31,162 bases of DNA from a virus: the IMG/VR virus record IMGVR_UViG_3300010885_003703, positions 1-31,162 of that record, one strand, 5' to 3'. A model generated the notes under the pieces. It saw nothing but the letters and a program-made list of their open reading frames with translations. It did no database searches and was not told where the DNA came from. Positions 13,132 through 22,073 of the stretch are shown one piece after another; positions within the stretch are counted from its first letter, which is position 1; the number at the start of each line of letters is the position of its first letter. The translations under genes and the position numbers were made by a program.

Positions 13132-14960
13132 CAGCGTACACTCATTGGGTGGCGTGTGAAGCAACGATCTGCGGACACACGTCCGCCGATGGCGTAGCCT
13201 TCAAAACGTGGGGCGACTTGTTCCCAAATGTCTTCGCGGAGCATATCTGGTCGGCGATGGATCATACCAATTTCAGGTAAATCTTCTGTCCCAAGGATTG
13301 ACTGCATTAGCTCTGGCGTAAGGGTGTCTTGCCATTGCTGCTGAGTGATGTACCGCCCGTCTGGCAACTTCACCAAACCGGTGTTGCCCAGATCGCCGAC
13401 GTTGCCCCACTGCTGACTTTTCACGAAGTCTTGCACGAAGGGGAGGTAGTCGTCCTTTGGCGCGCGGTTCTGCTTGCCCTTGATCTGGATAATCTCATCC
13501 GCAGGGCGCGGTTGATTGGCTTTCCATTCAGATGCCAGACGATTGTAGCGCATAGCAAAAGCCCCTTCTCTGGTCTCCCGCCCAGTCTTCGCAGCCTCTT
13601 TGGCATAGGCTTCCGCTTCTGCTGCAAACTGCGCGTCAACATCCCTCGGCAAACTCTGTGGAAGCCGTCCCGGACGGGTTTCAATCGTCACATGCGGTTC
13701 GCCCTTGGCGTCACGCAGGGAGAAGATGCTTGACCGACCAGACAGAACGTCGTTGCAGTAGCCGCCAACGCAGTGGCCCATTGTGTCGCCCTCATACTTG
13801 AGCGCGTCTTGCAGGGGTGCCTTAATCGCCATGCGGCGGGCTTCGTCCTCAGTCGGCCCCCACGCGATTGGTTGGCCGTCTGGGCCGTATGCGCCAAAGT
13901 AACCTTCGCGCGGTGCGTTGTTACCCAGTCGCACTGAGTAACCTTCGGGAATATCGTCTGGTGCTTTTAATTGCACCCAGCGCAACCTCATAGGGTTGTC
14001 CTCAGCGTAATCCTTGAATGGCCGCACAGCAGGGCTGTTGAGGTTGCCCAACGCCACACGCTCCATCTCCTTGGCGCGGTACTGGTTAATCTTGCCAACG
14101 TGCTCCGCAGCTTGCGGGAATGTCATGCGGTCAAGGCTCTCAGGCCGCACAGCGAGGCTAGGCGGAAGACCCGCGCTTCCAGCATTTAGCGCGTTGTAAA
14201 GTTCGTCCGTAAAGTGATCGAGGTTCAATCCCTCGTGATGAATGCCGTAGATATTATCTGTCACAGGAAGTTTGGCGAGCCACGGCATGGCTGTCATTGC
14301 TTCACCGCGCAAATCGCTTCCTGCGCCCGGCATACCGCCCGCGCTGTTGGAAGGGAAAAGAACGTCTCCAATAGGGTTTTTAATCAATGTGCTGTTAACT
14401 GTGCGGTCCCACGCTTCTGGCGTCACATAGGCATCGTAATGCAAACCACGCGCGGCAAGGTCGCGCAACGGGTCTTCGGGTGTGCCAAAGTCGTTTTTCA
14501 AGTATTTTGTCAAGGCGCGTTGAAGCCATACAGGCGCTGCTGTAAGGTCTGCGGAAGCAAATGGCCTATCTGCCTCACCAAACCCCTCAACTATCGCATC
14601 AAGATATGACGCACTTTCGCGGGCTGCTGCTTCGGGTGAGTTGTTTCTGTGAATAATGGTTTTATCAGCCCACCACTGGCCGCCTTTGGGTTTTACAGCA
14701 AAAGACGGCAACCCCGGCCCCGGCGCAGGGAGTGCAAGCTGTTTTGGCGGCGCGGGAAGCGCTTTCGGCTTGACCGCCAGTTCCGGTTTGGCCCTCGGCG
14801 TTACTTTCAGTTTTGGCTTCTCGCCCATGCCTAGCATGCTGCCCAACGCGTCGCGAGCCTCGCGTACCGTGCGCTCGGATGGCAGCACTTGACGCAGTTG
14901 ATCAACGGCATCCGCGCCGAACTCCGTGATCAGCTTCTTTGCGCTTTGTTGCCAGCTCAT
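13131..14960 (-). CDS. Virion-associated protein with MSWQ tag and PcfJ-like domain, 609 aa
   Basis: The start lies in an ATGA overlap with the upstream gene. Residues 1-44 (MSWQQSAKKLITEFGADAVD and on) are the shared tag. Residues 45-95 are a proline-, lysine- and alanine-rich linker. The centre is helical and unrecognised. Near residues 385-430, EGDTMGHCVGGYCNDV followed by IFSLRDAKGEPHVTIETR matches the signature of PcfJ-like domains, in which the HCVGGY cysteine and histidine are conserved; such domains occur in plasmid and phage proteins of unclear function. The end contains FEGYAIGGRVSADR and then about ten residues reaching into the next gene. Location and tag suggest a protein carried in the capsid. 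Confidence 0.75.
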   Translation of the reverse strand: MSWQQSAKKLITEFGADAVDQLRQVLPSERTVREARDALGSMLGMGEKPKLKVTPRAKPELAVKPKALPAPPKQLALPAPGPGLPSFAVKPKGGQWWADKTIIHRNNSPEAAARESASYLDAIVEGFGEADRPFASADLTAAPVWLQRALTKYLKNDFGTPEDPLRDLAARGLHYDAYVTPEAWDRTVNSTLIKNPIGDVLFPSNSAGGMPGAGSDLRGEAMTAMPWLAKLPVTDNIYGIHHEGLNLDHFTDELYNALNAGSAGLPPSLAVRPESLDRMTFPQAAEHVGKINQYRAKEMERVALGNLNSPAVRPFKDYAEDNPMRLRWVQLKAPDDIPEGYSVRLGNNAPREGYFGAYGPDGQPIAWGPTEDEARRMAIKAPLQDALKYEGDTMGHCVGGYCNDVLSGRSSIFSLRDAKGEPHVTIETRPGRLPQSLPRDVDAQFAAEAEAYAKEAAKTGRETREGAFAMRYNRLASEWKANQPRPADEIIQIKGKQNRAPKDDYLPFVQDFVKSQQWGNVGDLGNTGLVKLPDGRYITQQQWQDTLTPELMQSILGTEDLPEIGMIHRRPDMLREDIWEQVAPRFEGYAIGGRVSADRCFTRHPMSVR

Positions 14961-15571
14961 CGCGCGCGTCTTGCCCGTCGGGCTGCAAGAGCGCGCTTGC
15001 CCCCCCAGTTCATACCACGAACCACAAGACTGCCTACAACATTAGTCGGGGCCTCCTCTACGATTTGTCTCGGTGCATCGCCCAAGGTCTTAGCGGACCC
15101 GACAGACTGGACTGCGCCGGTCAACGTCTCATCAGCAAGAGGGATAGCAAGGCGTGCCAACGGGCCGCGTGACGCCAAGTTAGCCGCAACGCGCGGCGCG
15201 TAGCGTTCCATAGCCACGGTCACCGGCTCCGCCATGACGCGAGCGACGCGAGGGAGAAGGGCAGCGCCACGCGCAGCGGTAACTCCTGTAGCGACCTGAC
15301 CGCCCGGCACAAACGCGCCAACAACGCCCGGCGCTAATGCACCAATGAACTCGCCGCCGAGACGCGGGAGCGGGTTCTTGTCGCCCCACTTCTGGTAATC
15401 ACCCTCGACGTTGTTCTTAGTTGTCCTATACCGGCGCAACAAATCCTCAAAGTTCAAGTTGCGCTGGGCGGCCAACGCACGGAGGGCTGCTTCGATTTCG
15501 CCCTCGTTGTTAAACGTCAGCCCCTCAATGACCGAACGGCCCAAGTTACCCCAGTAGGAAGGTTCAGCCAT
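14957..15571 (-). CDS. Probable internal virion protein, 204 aa
   Basis: The gene lies between the 1006-residue internal protein and the MSWQ genes, overlapping both neighbours by one to four bases. The N-terminal 70 residues (LTFNNEGEIEAALRALAAQR, NLNFEDLLRRYRTTK) are helical. Residues about 68-130 are hydrophobic, rich in G, A and V (FIGALAPGVVGAFVPGGQVA), and could insert into or cross a membrane, as expected for ejection-channel proteins. The C-terminus is strongly basic (NWGGKRALAARRARRAR), suitable for contact with DNA, and includes a GG element like other internal proteins here. Similar N-terminal segments occur in phage internal proteins, but the role is inferred from position and composition. 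Confidence 0.7.
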   Translation of the reverse strand: MAEPSYWGNLGRSVIEGLTFNNEGEIEAALRALAAQRNLNFEDLLRRYRTTKNNVEGDYQKWGDKNPLPRLGGEFIGALAPGVVGAFVPGGQVATGVTAARGAALLPRVARVMAEPVTVAMERYAPRVAANLASRGPLARLAIPLADETLTGAVQSVGSAKTLGDAPRQIVEEAPTNVVGSLVVRGMNWGGKRALAARRARRAR

Positions 15572-18500
15572 TAGCGATACCTTTGAGCGAGAGCCATTAA
15601 GCCGCCACGGTACATGGCCTGCGCGGGCTGTTTAAGTTCCGGAAGCTCGCGCACGCGGCGGCCTGTCGCCAGTTCAACGTACGTGTCAGTCACTGGGTCG
15701 TACTCGACCTCACGCCCCTCGTAGATAATGCGCGTCTTTGTCGGCGCAGCCGGTGCCACCTCTGCTTGTGCGGCAGGCGTTGGCATGGCCATCGGCGGTG
15801 CGGCCGGTGCTGGTGCGGCCAACTGTGGTGGGATGTAATCCTCGTAACTTGCATTAGCAGGGATTGACGGCATGGCATCTGCGTACATGCGCTCCAAGCG
15901 TTCCTGCTCGGTCTCCTGCAATTTGGTGCCGAGCTGCGCTTCAGCGAGGAACAACTGCGGGTACTTGTTGTATAAGCTCGCAAGATCCGAACCAGTGTCT
16001 GCGATGCGCTTGCCAATGGGCGAGCCTGTTATCGCATCGAAGGCGCGCTTGCCGGTGCCCGCAACGCGGCCTACTCCGTACGCCAGCTCGCCTGCAAGAC
16101 GAGGGGACGTTGCGCCCAAAATTGGGACAGTGGCCAATAGCGTCATCGGGTTAATTATTCCGCCCGCAGCCGTCAAAGGCAAACCGCCAGCCGCAACACC
16201 GCCCGTAATGCCACGCGCAAACGGTGCTGAAAGCATCTGTCCGGACGTGGCAGGCATTAAAGTGCCGGTAGCGTCGAGTTCGGCAAGGCGTTCGCCTTGC
16301 TTCACCCGCATGCCGTAATTGGTAAAGGCGTTGTTGCGCATAATCGACTGGAGCTTGCGCGCCGCCGTATCTACTTTAAGCGGCTTGCCGCGTGCCTGTC
16401 CGAGACTGAAAGTGTCTTCAAGTTCGCGAGCCTCGACAGCAACCTTTTCGTAATCGCGCATGATGTCAGCATAAACTGGGTCGTGCTTGACCAGCTCTTG
16501 CCGAATAGCGTTGTACGCGGTCTTGGCGATGTTTGCGGCGTCCCGATCAAACGCTCCACCAATCTTTGAGCCGATGTTGTACACGTCCTGCTTGAACTGG
16601 TCCATTGCCATCGGTTCAAGTAGTGAAGGATCTTTAGCCGCCTGCTGTGCGTAATGCTCAACGGTATCGTTCATCTGCTCCCACGCAAGGTGATCAGACG
16701 GACGCTTAGGCGCGGTAAGCATTGCGTCGTAATTTCGCGGCTTAATCCCCGCCATACGTTGCCGAACGACGTCGATGCTGAGTGGAACAGGGTTCTGTCC
16801 AAACTTCTTCATGGCAGTCGAGTACGCAGTTGACGCCGCCTCGCGCAGACCCCTGAGTGCATCACGTGCGGTGTAGACGATGTTCTCCGCACTTTCGCCC
16901 GGACTACGCATGCCTTGGGTGAATGCTTCACTGCGCGGTGTTGGTGCGCCAGCGACGCCACGCTCAAAGCCAGCGCCGGTAGCTTCGCGAATAGCGGCAC
17001 CGCCGGTGTTCGACGGGAAGCCTGCAATGTTGCTCGGCAAGTTTTCAACGCCATCAGTAAAGCCGGGCGCGCGGTTCTTGGCAGTATTATACAGAGAAGG
17101 CAGGCCTTCCGTTACAAGGCCCATTCCTGCCGACAGTGGGTCCATAAGCTTACCAGCGGTTGCCAAGCCTTCACCAAACTTACCAATTGCGCCGGGCGCT
17201 CGCGCCAGTGCGGATCCGCCACCTGTTACAAAAATAGACATGTCGGCGGCAAGGCCCAACGGGTCTTTAATCAATGTGCGCTTAATCGCGTCCAAGCTGC
17301 CGTAACGTTCTTTCATAGCTTCGGCCATAGCCGTTACTGTGGGACCGTCGAACTGGCCCTGACCAAGTTCGGCTGCAAGATCTGTAAAGGATTTAACACT
17401 GCCCATGCGCTCGCCGGTCAGTGTGCTAAGGACGACATCCTTTGGCAAAGCGGTTGCGCCTTCAAGGATCTGCACAGCGCTTTCAGGGCTGTTACGAACT
17501 GACTGGGCAACGGTGTCAAGGAGGCCTGCGTTCTCGGACGCGGCCTTGTCAACTTCGCGGTAGTCAATGGCAATCGGGGTCGCCCGCTGTTCCGGCTTTT
17601 GCTTGAAGAAGTCTTGGTTGTCCAAAAGCGCACGCTGGTAATAGTCGTCGCGCTGCGATGGCGGAACGTGGCCTTCACTGACAGCCCTGTCAGCAAGAAG
17701 CTTGGCAAACGCCTCCGCCGTTCCCGTCGGGCTGGTGGAGATCGCGTTCAGGTCAACTTCAGTCTCTGGTGAAAAGCGCCAGCCTTGGATGTCCTGCCCA
17801 GCAATTTGCGCACCTTCAGGCACACCTGCGAGGATGTCGGCGGACGGCCCGCCAGCTTCACGCTCTGCGCGAATGCGGTCAACTTCTACCTGCCTATCGT
17901 AGGCGTCGATCTTTGGGCCGTAGAGCTTCAACGGATCTGACCCAAGGATTTGGTCGGCGACAATCGGCTTTATGCCCAAGGGCACGAGCTGTTCGTTCAG
18001 TCCTGCTGTGCGGGCTTCAAACGCGCCGCGCATATCTTGATACGGAAGCCGATATGTGTCGATGCGGTTACGAAGGAACGCGATGATGCGCTTGCGCGTT
18101 TCAGGCGTAAACGTACCTGCATTGTTCCACTGGTTCAAAGCCCACTGTGGAAGGTAATCTTTGGCGACCTGCACGTTGTTGTAGCGCTCGATGTCGCCCT
18201 GCATAACCGCGCCGGTAGGATCTTGCACCTTAGCCGCGAGCGTGATGAGGTCTTGATCGCCTTCCGCGCCCAGCGGAACGGACAAGGCTGCGGTAAAATA
18301 TCGCATGCCCTGACGATACGTCTTGACTTCTTCCAAGCCCTCAAACGTCTTCAACTCGTCACGCGCGTTTTGCGACATGTCGAGGAGCGTTTTAAGTTGC
18401 TTGTCTTTCAGCTCGGCTTGGGCTTTCGGCCCCTCGTACTGCGATGTGGCTTCGCCTTTACGGATGTCTTGCGCGGTCCGTTGGTTGCTGAGATAGTCGC

Positions 18501-18591
18501 CGGTCAAAGCGGCGGCGTCTCTTGCACCTTTCTGCGCGTTAGGGCCGCTCCACTTTGCGCCGGAAAGATCAATACTCTCAGGTCCAGCCAT
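15571..18591 (-). CDS. Large internal virion (ejection) protein, 1006 aa
   Basis: The longest gene in the window. The protein is mostly helical, starting with MAGPESIDLSGAKWSGPN. Two clear zones stand out: a middle block with YGSLDAIKRTLIKDPLGLAA and GGGSALARAPGAIGKF, and a block with MRSPGESAENIVYTARDALR, both recalling internal proteins of podophages. Residues around 800-850 (RGITGGVAAGGLPLTAAGGI) are hydrophobic and may be membrane-active. A proline-alanine linker precedes the C-terminal MYRGGLMALAQRYR, close to the end of the last gene of the operon. Internal proteins of this size sit in the capsid and are injected to form a trans-envelope channel. No lytic transglycosylase motif was recognised. 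Confidence 0.75.
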   Translation of the reverse strand: MAGPESIDLSGAKWSGPNAQKGARDAAALTGDYLSNQRTAQDIRKGEATSQYEGPKAQAELKDKQLKTLLDMSQNARDELKTFEGLEEVKTYRQGMRYFTAALSVPLGAEGDQDLITLAAKVQDPTGAVMQGDIERYNNVQVAKDYLPQWALNQWNNAGTFTPETRKRIIAFLRNRIDTYRLPYQDMRGAFEARTAGLNEQLVPLGIKPIVADQILGSDPLKLYGPKIDAYDRQVEVDRIRAEREAGGPSADILAGVPEGAQIAGQDIQGWRFSPETEVDLNAISTSPTGTAEAFAKLLADRAVSEGHVPPSQRDDYYQRALLDNQDFFKQKPEQRATPIAIDYREVDKAASENAGLLDTVAQSVRNSPESAVQILEGATALPKDVVLSTLTGERMGSVKSFTDLAAELGQGQFDGPTVTAMAEAMKERYGSLDAIKRTLIKDPLGLAADMSIFVTGGGSALARAPGAIGKFGEGLATAGKLMDPLSAGMGLVTEGLPSLYNTAKNRAPGFTDGVENLPSNIAGFPSNTGGAAIREATGAGFERGVAGAPTPRSEAFTQGMRSPGESAENIVYTARDALRGLREAASTAYSTAMKKFGQNPVPLSIDVVRQRMAGIKPRNYDAMLTAPKRPSDHLAWEQMNDTVEHYAQQAAKDPSLLEPMAMDQFKQDVYNIGSKIGGAFDRDAANIAKTAYNAIRQELVKHDPVYADIMRDYEKVAVEARELEDTFSLGQARGKPLKVDTAARKLQSIMRNNAFTNYGMRVKQGERLAELDATGTLMPATSGQMLSAPFARGITGGVAAGGLPLTAAGGIINPMTLLATVPILGATSPRLAGELAYGVGRVAGTGKRAFDAITGSPIGKRIADTGSDLASLYNKYPQLFLAEAQLGTKLQETEQERLERMYADAMPSIPANASYEDYIPPQLAAPAPAAPPMAMPTPAAQAEVAPAAPTKTRIIYEGREVEYDPVTDTYVELATGRRVRELPELKQPAQAMYRGGLMALAQRYR

Positions 18592-19295
18592 TACATTGTT
18601 CCTTTAGCAGGGGTAGTTCCAATCTTCCTGCCTGTAGCAGGGTCGTACACATCTTGCGAGCCGTCTGGGTTGTTAAAACGCAAACTTCCATCCGTGTACT
18701 GTGTCAAGGAAAGACCAGACTTTGTAGCAACAACCACTTGCGTCGGCGACGGCGCGTCGGGAGAAACGTATTGCTGAAGGTTTTCCGACCAGTTGCGCGT
18801 GGGTGTCCTTGGCTTTAAGAGCGAGGCCGCGCCTGTCGCGTACTTCTCTTCGAGGCTGGCGAGATCCTTAGCCTTCTGAATATCGACGTTCGACATCATC
18901 TGGTTCATGTCGTTCTCGTACGTGCGGCGGCTCTGAGCGTAAGGCCCAAGGCCACGGATGCCGCGCTGTACGGCACCAGCAAAGCCACTGTTGTCACCCT
19001 CTTGTGGCGCAGACATCATGCCTGTGCCGATAGAGATCAGCAGGTCGTTGATGTCCGGCGCGCGGTAGCGCTTCTGGATGTTCTGCGTGATTGTGTCATA
19101 CAATGTGCCGATCGACTGGCGTTGGCTTGCTAGGATGTCCTTCAAGGCCGCCATGTCTGGACGCGCGGACAGATCCGAAGCCGCGTCGCCCTCAACGGTC
19201 ATGCCTTGCTGCTCGACCTGAGCGCGCGCAGCTTCCTCGTCACCGTCGTTCTGATCAATGATCATCTTGAACTGGGCTGGTGTGATCGACGGCAT
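18591..19295 (-). CDS. Virion structural protein of unknown role, 234 aa
   Basis: The start overlaps the previous stop by one base (TAATG). The first 45 residues (MPSITPAQFKMIIDQNDGDE) resemble a small helical domain. Residues 60-150 are helical (SQRQSIGTLYDTITQNIQKR, NDMNQMMSNVDIQKAKDLAS) with coiled-coil character. The end has a short beta-rich segment (LSLTQYTDGSLRFNNPDGSQ, PATGRKIGTTPAKG) of a sort common at the C-terminus of phage virion proteins. The two neighbours are internal or structural proteins, so this is most likely a minor virion component, possibly a partner of the large internal protein. Confidence 0.65.
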   Translation of the reverse strand: MPSITPAQFKMIIDQNDGDEEAARAQVEQQGMTVEGDAASDLSARPDMAALKDILASQRQSIGTLYDTITQNIQKRYRAPDINDLLISIGTGMMSAPQEGDNSGFAGAVQRGIRGLGPYAQSRRTYENDMNQMMSNVDIQKAKDLASLEEKYATGAASLLKPRTPTRNWSENLQQYVSPDAPSPTQVVVATKSGLSLTQYTDGSLRFNNPDGSQDVYDPATGRKIGTTPAKGTM

Positions 19296-20533
19296 TATGG
19301 TCTCCCTCCAGTTGCGCCAGCATAAGTCAAGGCACCCCCAGCAACTGTCCCGAGCATGCTCGAGTTCGGTGATTTGTTCTGTGTGACGGACACAGAGCCG
19401 GTCGGCACCGCACCTGATACACCCGCCAGTGTCCGCGTCATTGCGTCGATCTGCGCCTGATCGAAGCCAGCCGCGCGCAGACGTTCTTCTGTCGCCACGT
19501 CCCTGTTCTTCTGCTCGAGGAGCTGCTCTTGGTTGCCGATGCCGGTAATTGCATTTGCGCCTGCGAGACCCTGCGTCTGCATCTGGCTCGCGATGGTCGC
19601 GAGCTGGCCCGAAGCCAGAAGCTGGTTCGCCGTGTCCTGACCATAAGTGCGCGCGATTTGATCGGCGATGTTGGCAAGCTGGCCAGAAGCAGTCAACCTA
19701 TTGGCCGTGTCCTGACCGTACATCTGTCCGACTTGACCGGCCAGCGTTGCCATGAGCTGGTTGTTTCCAGTCGCGATGTTGGCGTAAGTGCCACCAACCG
19801 TAGCCTGCCGAGCCTTGTCGGCTGCGGAAGCGGCAACGGCACTGTCGTATCCTTGCGAGAGTGCTAACATCTGCTGTTGACCAACGCTTTCCTGAACATC
19901 GCGCAAAGCGCGGGCCGTGTCGGTATACATGGCAGACGGAGCGCCACTAGCGCCGGTGCCTGCACGCGTTGGTCCGCCGAGCTGGCCAGCCGTGATGTAC
20001 TTATTCGTGACGGCTGGCATGAGTTTCTCTTGAAGCGTACGCGCGCCGATCTCACCGTAGCGATTGATGACGTTATTCAAGTACGGGTTCATGTAGTCGT
20101 TGACGTCGGAAATTGAAGAACGTCCAGCGTTTGCCAGTGCGCCGTAAGCCGGATCAAAGCCGGACCTGTCCAACGCGGCAGTGATAAACGGTGACGCCGC
20201 AGTCAAGGACGAACGACCCTCCACACCTTGTAGGCCCGCCATAGCCGCGTCAAGCGTTGGCTGGCTGGCAGTAACACTAGAGCGACCCGCCGCGTTGTTT
20301 ACGCCTGCCAGAGCCGAGCCGAGGACTGGCTGGTAGCTGTTTGCGGCCGCCCGCGTCAGGTCGAAGCCTTGGTTCTGCGTCGTGTTAAAACCCGCTACGC
20401 GAGTGGCGGGATCGATCGGGACATACGGACGCGAGGAGACATTCGCTTGATTGGCAATAAGATCCTGCGCCGCGTTGCTATACCACGACGGTGTCGCGGA
20501 TGACGTGTATGTAGTTGAAGTTTTTACACCCAT
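19295..20533 (-). CDS. Internal or tail-associated virion protein with 25-residue repeats, 412 aa
   Basis: The N-terminus (SSATPSWYSNAAQDLIANQA) and the block NDYMNPYLNNVINRYGEIGA are of a type seen in podophage structural proteins. The first third holds degenerate ASRSS-like repeats (AAGRSSVTASQP, VEGRSSLTAASP, NAGRSSISD). Residues about 270-325 contain two copies of a 25-residue unit (YGQDTANxLxASGQLAxIA) plus a diverged earlier copy. The low complexity in A, G, Q, S and T suits an extended, flexible protein. The end is TYAGATGGRP, with GG close to the terminus. Start and stop overlap the neighbours by one base. Function is inferred only from context. Confidence 0.7.
   Translation of the reverse strand: MGVKTSTTYTSSATPSWYSNAAQDLIANQANVSSRPYVPIDPATRVAGFNTTQNQGFDLTRAAANSYQPVLGSALAGVNNAAGRSSVTASQPTLDAAMAGLQGVEGRSSLTAASPFITAALDRSGFDPAYGALANAGRSSISDVNDYMNPYLNNVINRYGEIGARTLQEKLMPAVTNKYITAGQLGGPTRAGTGASGAPSAMYTDTARALRDVQESVGQQQMLALSQGYDSAVAASAADKARQATVGGTYANIATGNNQLMATLAGQVGQMYGQDTANRLTASGQLANIADQIARTYGQDTANQLLASGQLATIASQMQTQGLAGANAITGIGNQEQLLEQKNRDVATEERLRAAGFDQAQIDAMTRTLAGVSGAVPTGSVSVTQNKSPNSSMLGTVAGGALTYAGATGGRP
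19575..19722 (-). repeat. Two tandem 75-base units within the 412-residue virion gene
   Basis: Shared words such as CGTGTCCTGACC (19631 and 19706) and AGCTGGCC (19602 and 19677) recur at exactly 75 bases. The repeat keeps frame and encodes the 25-residue unit YGQDTANxLxASGQLAxIA. It probably arose by in-frame duplication and has since diverged. Confidence 0.75.
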
Positions 20534-21840
20534 CAGATGCGACCTCCGGCCATGTATTTCTCTGGGCGTTTAGCGTTGTGGCTGATCTTGCCCTTAGCCA
20601 GCTTGCGGCCCTTCTGTTTGCGGATCTGTACGCGGAAATCGTCAAGCCGTTTCGCGCCAGCCTTTGAAGACCCGTCGCCGAGCATCGCGACCGTCTCTGC
20701 GTCGAAGACGTACTCGCCATCGGAAAGCATTGCGGGGATCTCGTCGCTGCGTCCGGTGCCTGCGCCTTGGACGGCAAAGCTGCGGCCTTCGGACTGGGCT
20801 TCACCGCCGACGTCGCCACCACCAGAGTAGCCGAGGTACTTCTTGTCGTACTCGTAGCTGGCCGGAGCGCTGTTGCCCATGCTCGCAAGACGGAAGCCTC
20901 CGGTGCGGCCGGTGCCGTTGAACTTGGGCCCGAAGAACTCGTCCTGTGAGGGGAACGACATGTCTTCTTTCTTTTTCATCGCATCGTATGCACCGGCGGC
21001 GAGGAGAGCCGCGCCGGTGAGGCCGTACTTGTTAGGCAGCCCCTTGATGCCGAGGAAGTCGCGGTTCATGAACTTGACAGGAGCCGCAGCGGGCGACACG
21101 GCGAGCGATGTTGGGTCGAGGTCGAGGCCCTCGATGTTGGACAAGTTCGCCCTAAACTCAGGCGACAGTGTCAAACCGTTTTCTGGGGTGACCGAGAAGC
21201 CTGCGCTAACCGGCGCGGACGCTGCGGGCGCAGCCGTTGTGGTTGGAGTAGGAGCGCTCGGCATTCCCTTCGCCATCGGGTTGCGCATGTAGTTGCCAAG
21301 GCCAACGCTCAAGGCTCCCGAAAGTGGGTCTGCGCCAAGCGCGGCGCTTGCCCCTGCGCCGAGAGCGGCGCTGCCCAGAGCTTGAGCAAGGCGTGGAGCT
21401 ACGGCTTTGCCGAGGACGGTTGTGCCGAGTTTCGCACCGACGCCACCTGCGCCGCCAGCGCCGAGACCACCCAACGCGCCGCCGAGCAACGCGCCTTTAA
21501 GGCCGCCGCCGCCAGTCGCGCCGAGGGCCGCGCCAACGGCTGCGGACGCCAAAGGCCCAACACCGGGGATGAAGTTAAGTGCAAGCGGAACGACCGACTT
21601 TAGGATCTTTCCGAACTTGCCGAGAAAGAACTCAGGCATGCCGGTTTCTGGGTTGATTGTGGGCTCGCCATATTCGGCAACCATGGCGGCGAACTCTTCG
21701 TCGTTGACGTGAACAAGGCGTCCGTCGCCATTACGGCCAGCGTGCCTGACAGCTAGTGCCTCGTCGTGCAGGCCGCCTTCAGCGTAGCCTACAGGGCCCC
21801 CCTCGTACAATTTTACAGGGAAACGGTTCATAGAGTACAT
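20533..21840 (-). CDS. Glycine-rich virion protein, 435 aa
   Basis: The start at 21840 is chosen over the longer frame (21891) because it makes a TAATG overlap and has AAGGAC upstream. The N-terminus (NRFPVKLYEGGPVGYAEGGL) contains a YAEGGL element like the tails of the internal proteins. The next segment (EEFAAMVAEYGEPTINPETG) occurs in phage structural proteins. Residues 70-170 are a striking glycine-alanine region with hydrophobic periodicity (GGALGGLGAGGAGGVGAKLG), potentially membrane-active. The last 90 residues (GRSDEIPAMLSDGEYVFDAE, LDDFRVQIRKQKGRKL) form a block that I remember as common in podophage virion genes. It ends KYMAGGRI. Likely an internal or ejection-apparatus component; the exact role is unknown. 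Confidence 0.72.
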   Translation of the reverse strand: MYSMNRFPVKLYEGGPVGYAEGGLHDEALAVRHAGRNGDGRLVHVNDEEFAAMVAEYGEPTINPETGMPEFFLGKFGKILKSVVPLALNFIPGVGPLASAAVGAALGATGGGGLKGALLGGALGGLGAGGAGGVGAKLGTTVLGKAVAPRLAQALGSAALGAGASAALGADPLSGALSVGLGNYMRNPMAKGMPSAPTPTTTAAPAASAPVSAGFSVTPENGLTLSPEFRANLSNIEGLDLDPTSLAVSPAAAPVKFMNRDFLGIKGLPNKYGLTGAALLAAGAYDAMKKKEDMSFPSQDEFFGPKFNGTGRTGGFRLASMGNSAPASYEYDKKYLGYSGGGDVGGEAQSEGRSFAVQGAGTGRSDEIPAMLSDGEYVFDAETVAMLGDGSSKAGAKRLDDFRVQIRKQKGRKLAKGKISHNAKRPEKYMAGGRI

Positions 21841-22073
21841 TAGCCTTGTCCTTCGAGCATTGGGTAGGCGCGTTCCGCCCACTGTCGCCAATCGTTAAAC
21901 TGATATGGATCTGGGACAGTGCGCTGCGCAAATGGTGATGCACGTACAAACGCCGTAGCCCACCCTTGCCAATCGCTCTCGTCAGTTAGCTTACCGAAAC
22001 TCCAAGCATCACCAACAGACAGTGTTACACTATCTGCCCAATCTAGTAAAGACATCCCGCGCGGATTGATCAT
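21840..22073 (-). CDS. Small conserved-looking phage protein, 77 aa
   Basis: It starts in an ATGA overlap with the nozzle-like gene and ends one base into the next start. The product is acidic and tryptophan-rich, with a repeated layout: SDWQGWATAFVRASPFAQRT and NDWRQWAERAYPML, two W-x-x-W helices joined by a proline segment. This looks like an internal duplication of a short helix unit. No family is recognised. Position between tail and internal-protein genes suggests a virion or assembly role. Confidence 0.65.
   Translation of the reverse strand: MINPRGMSLLDWADSVTLSVGDAWSFGKLTDESDWQGWATAFVRASPFAQRTVPDPYQFNDWRQWAERAYPMLEGQG

Noticed and set aside
13131-13165. The longer start (13164) for the ParB/ART gene
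   Set aside because: It would add MLHTPPNECTL and overlap the upstream gene by 34 bases. The MSWQQ start at 13131 matches both neighbours and the one-base overlap used elsewhere in the operon.
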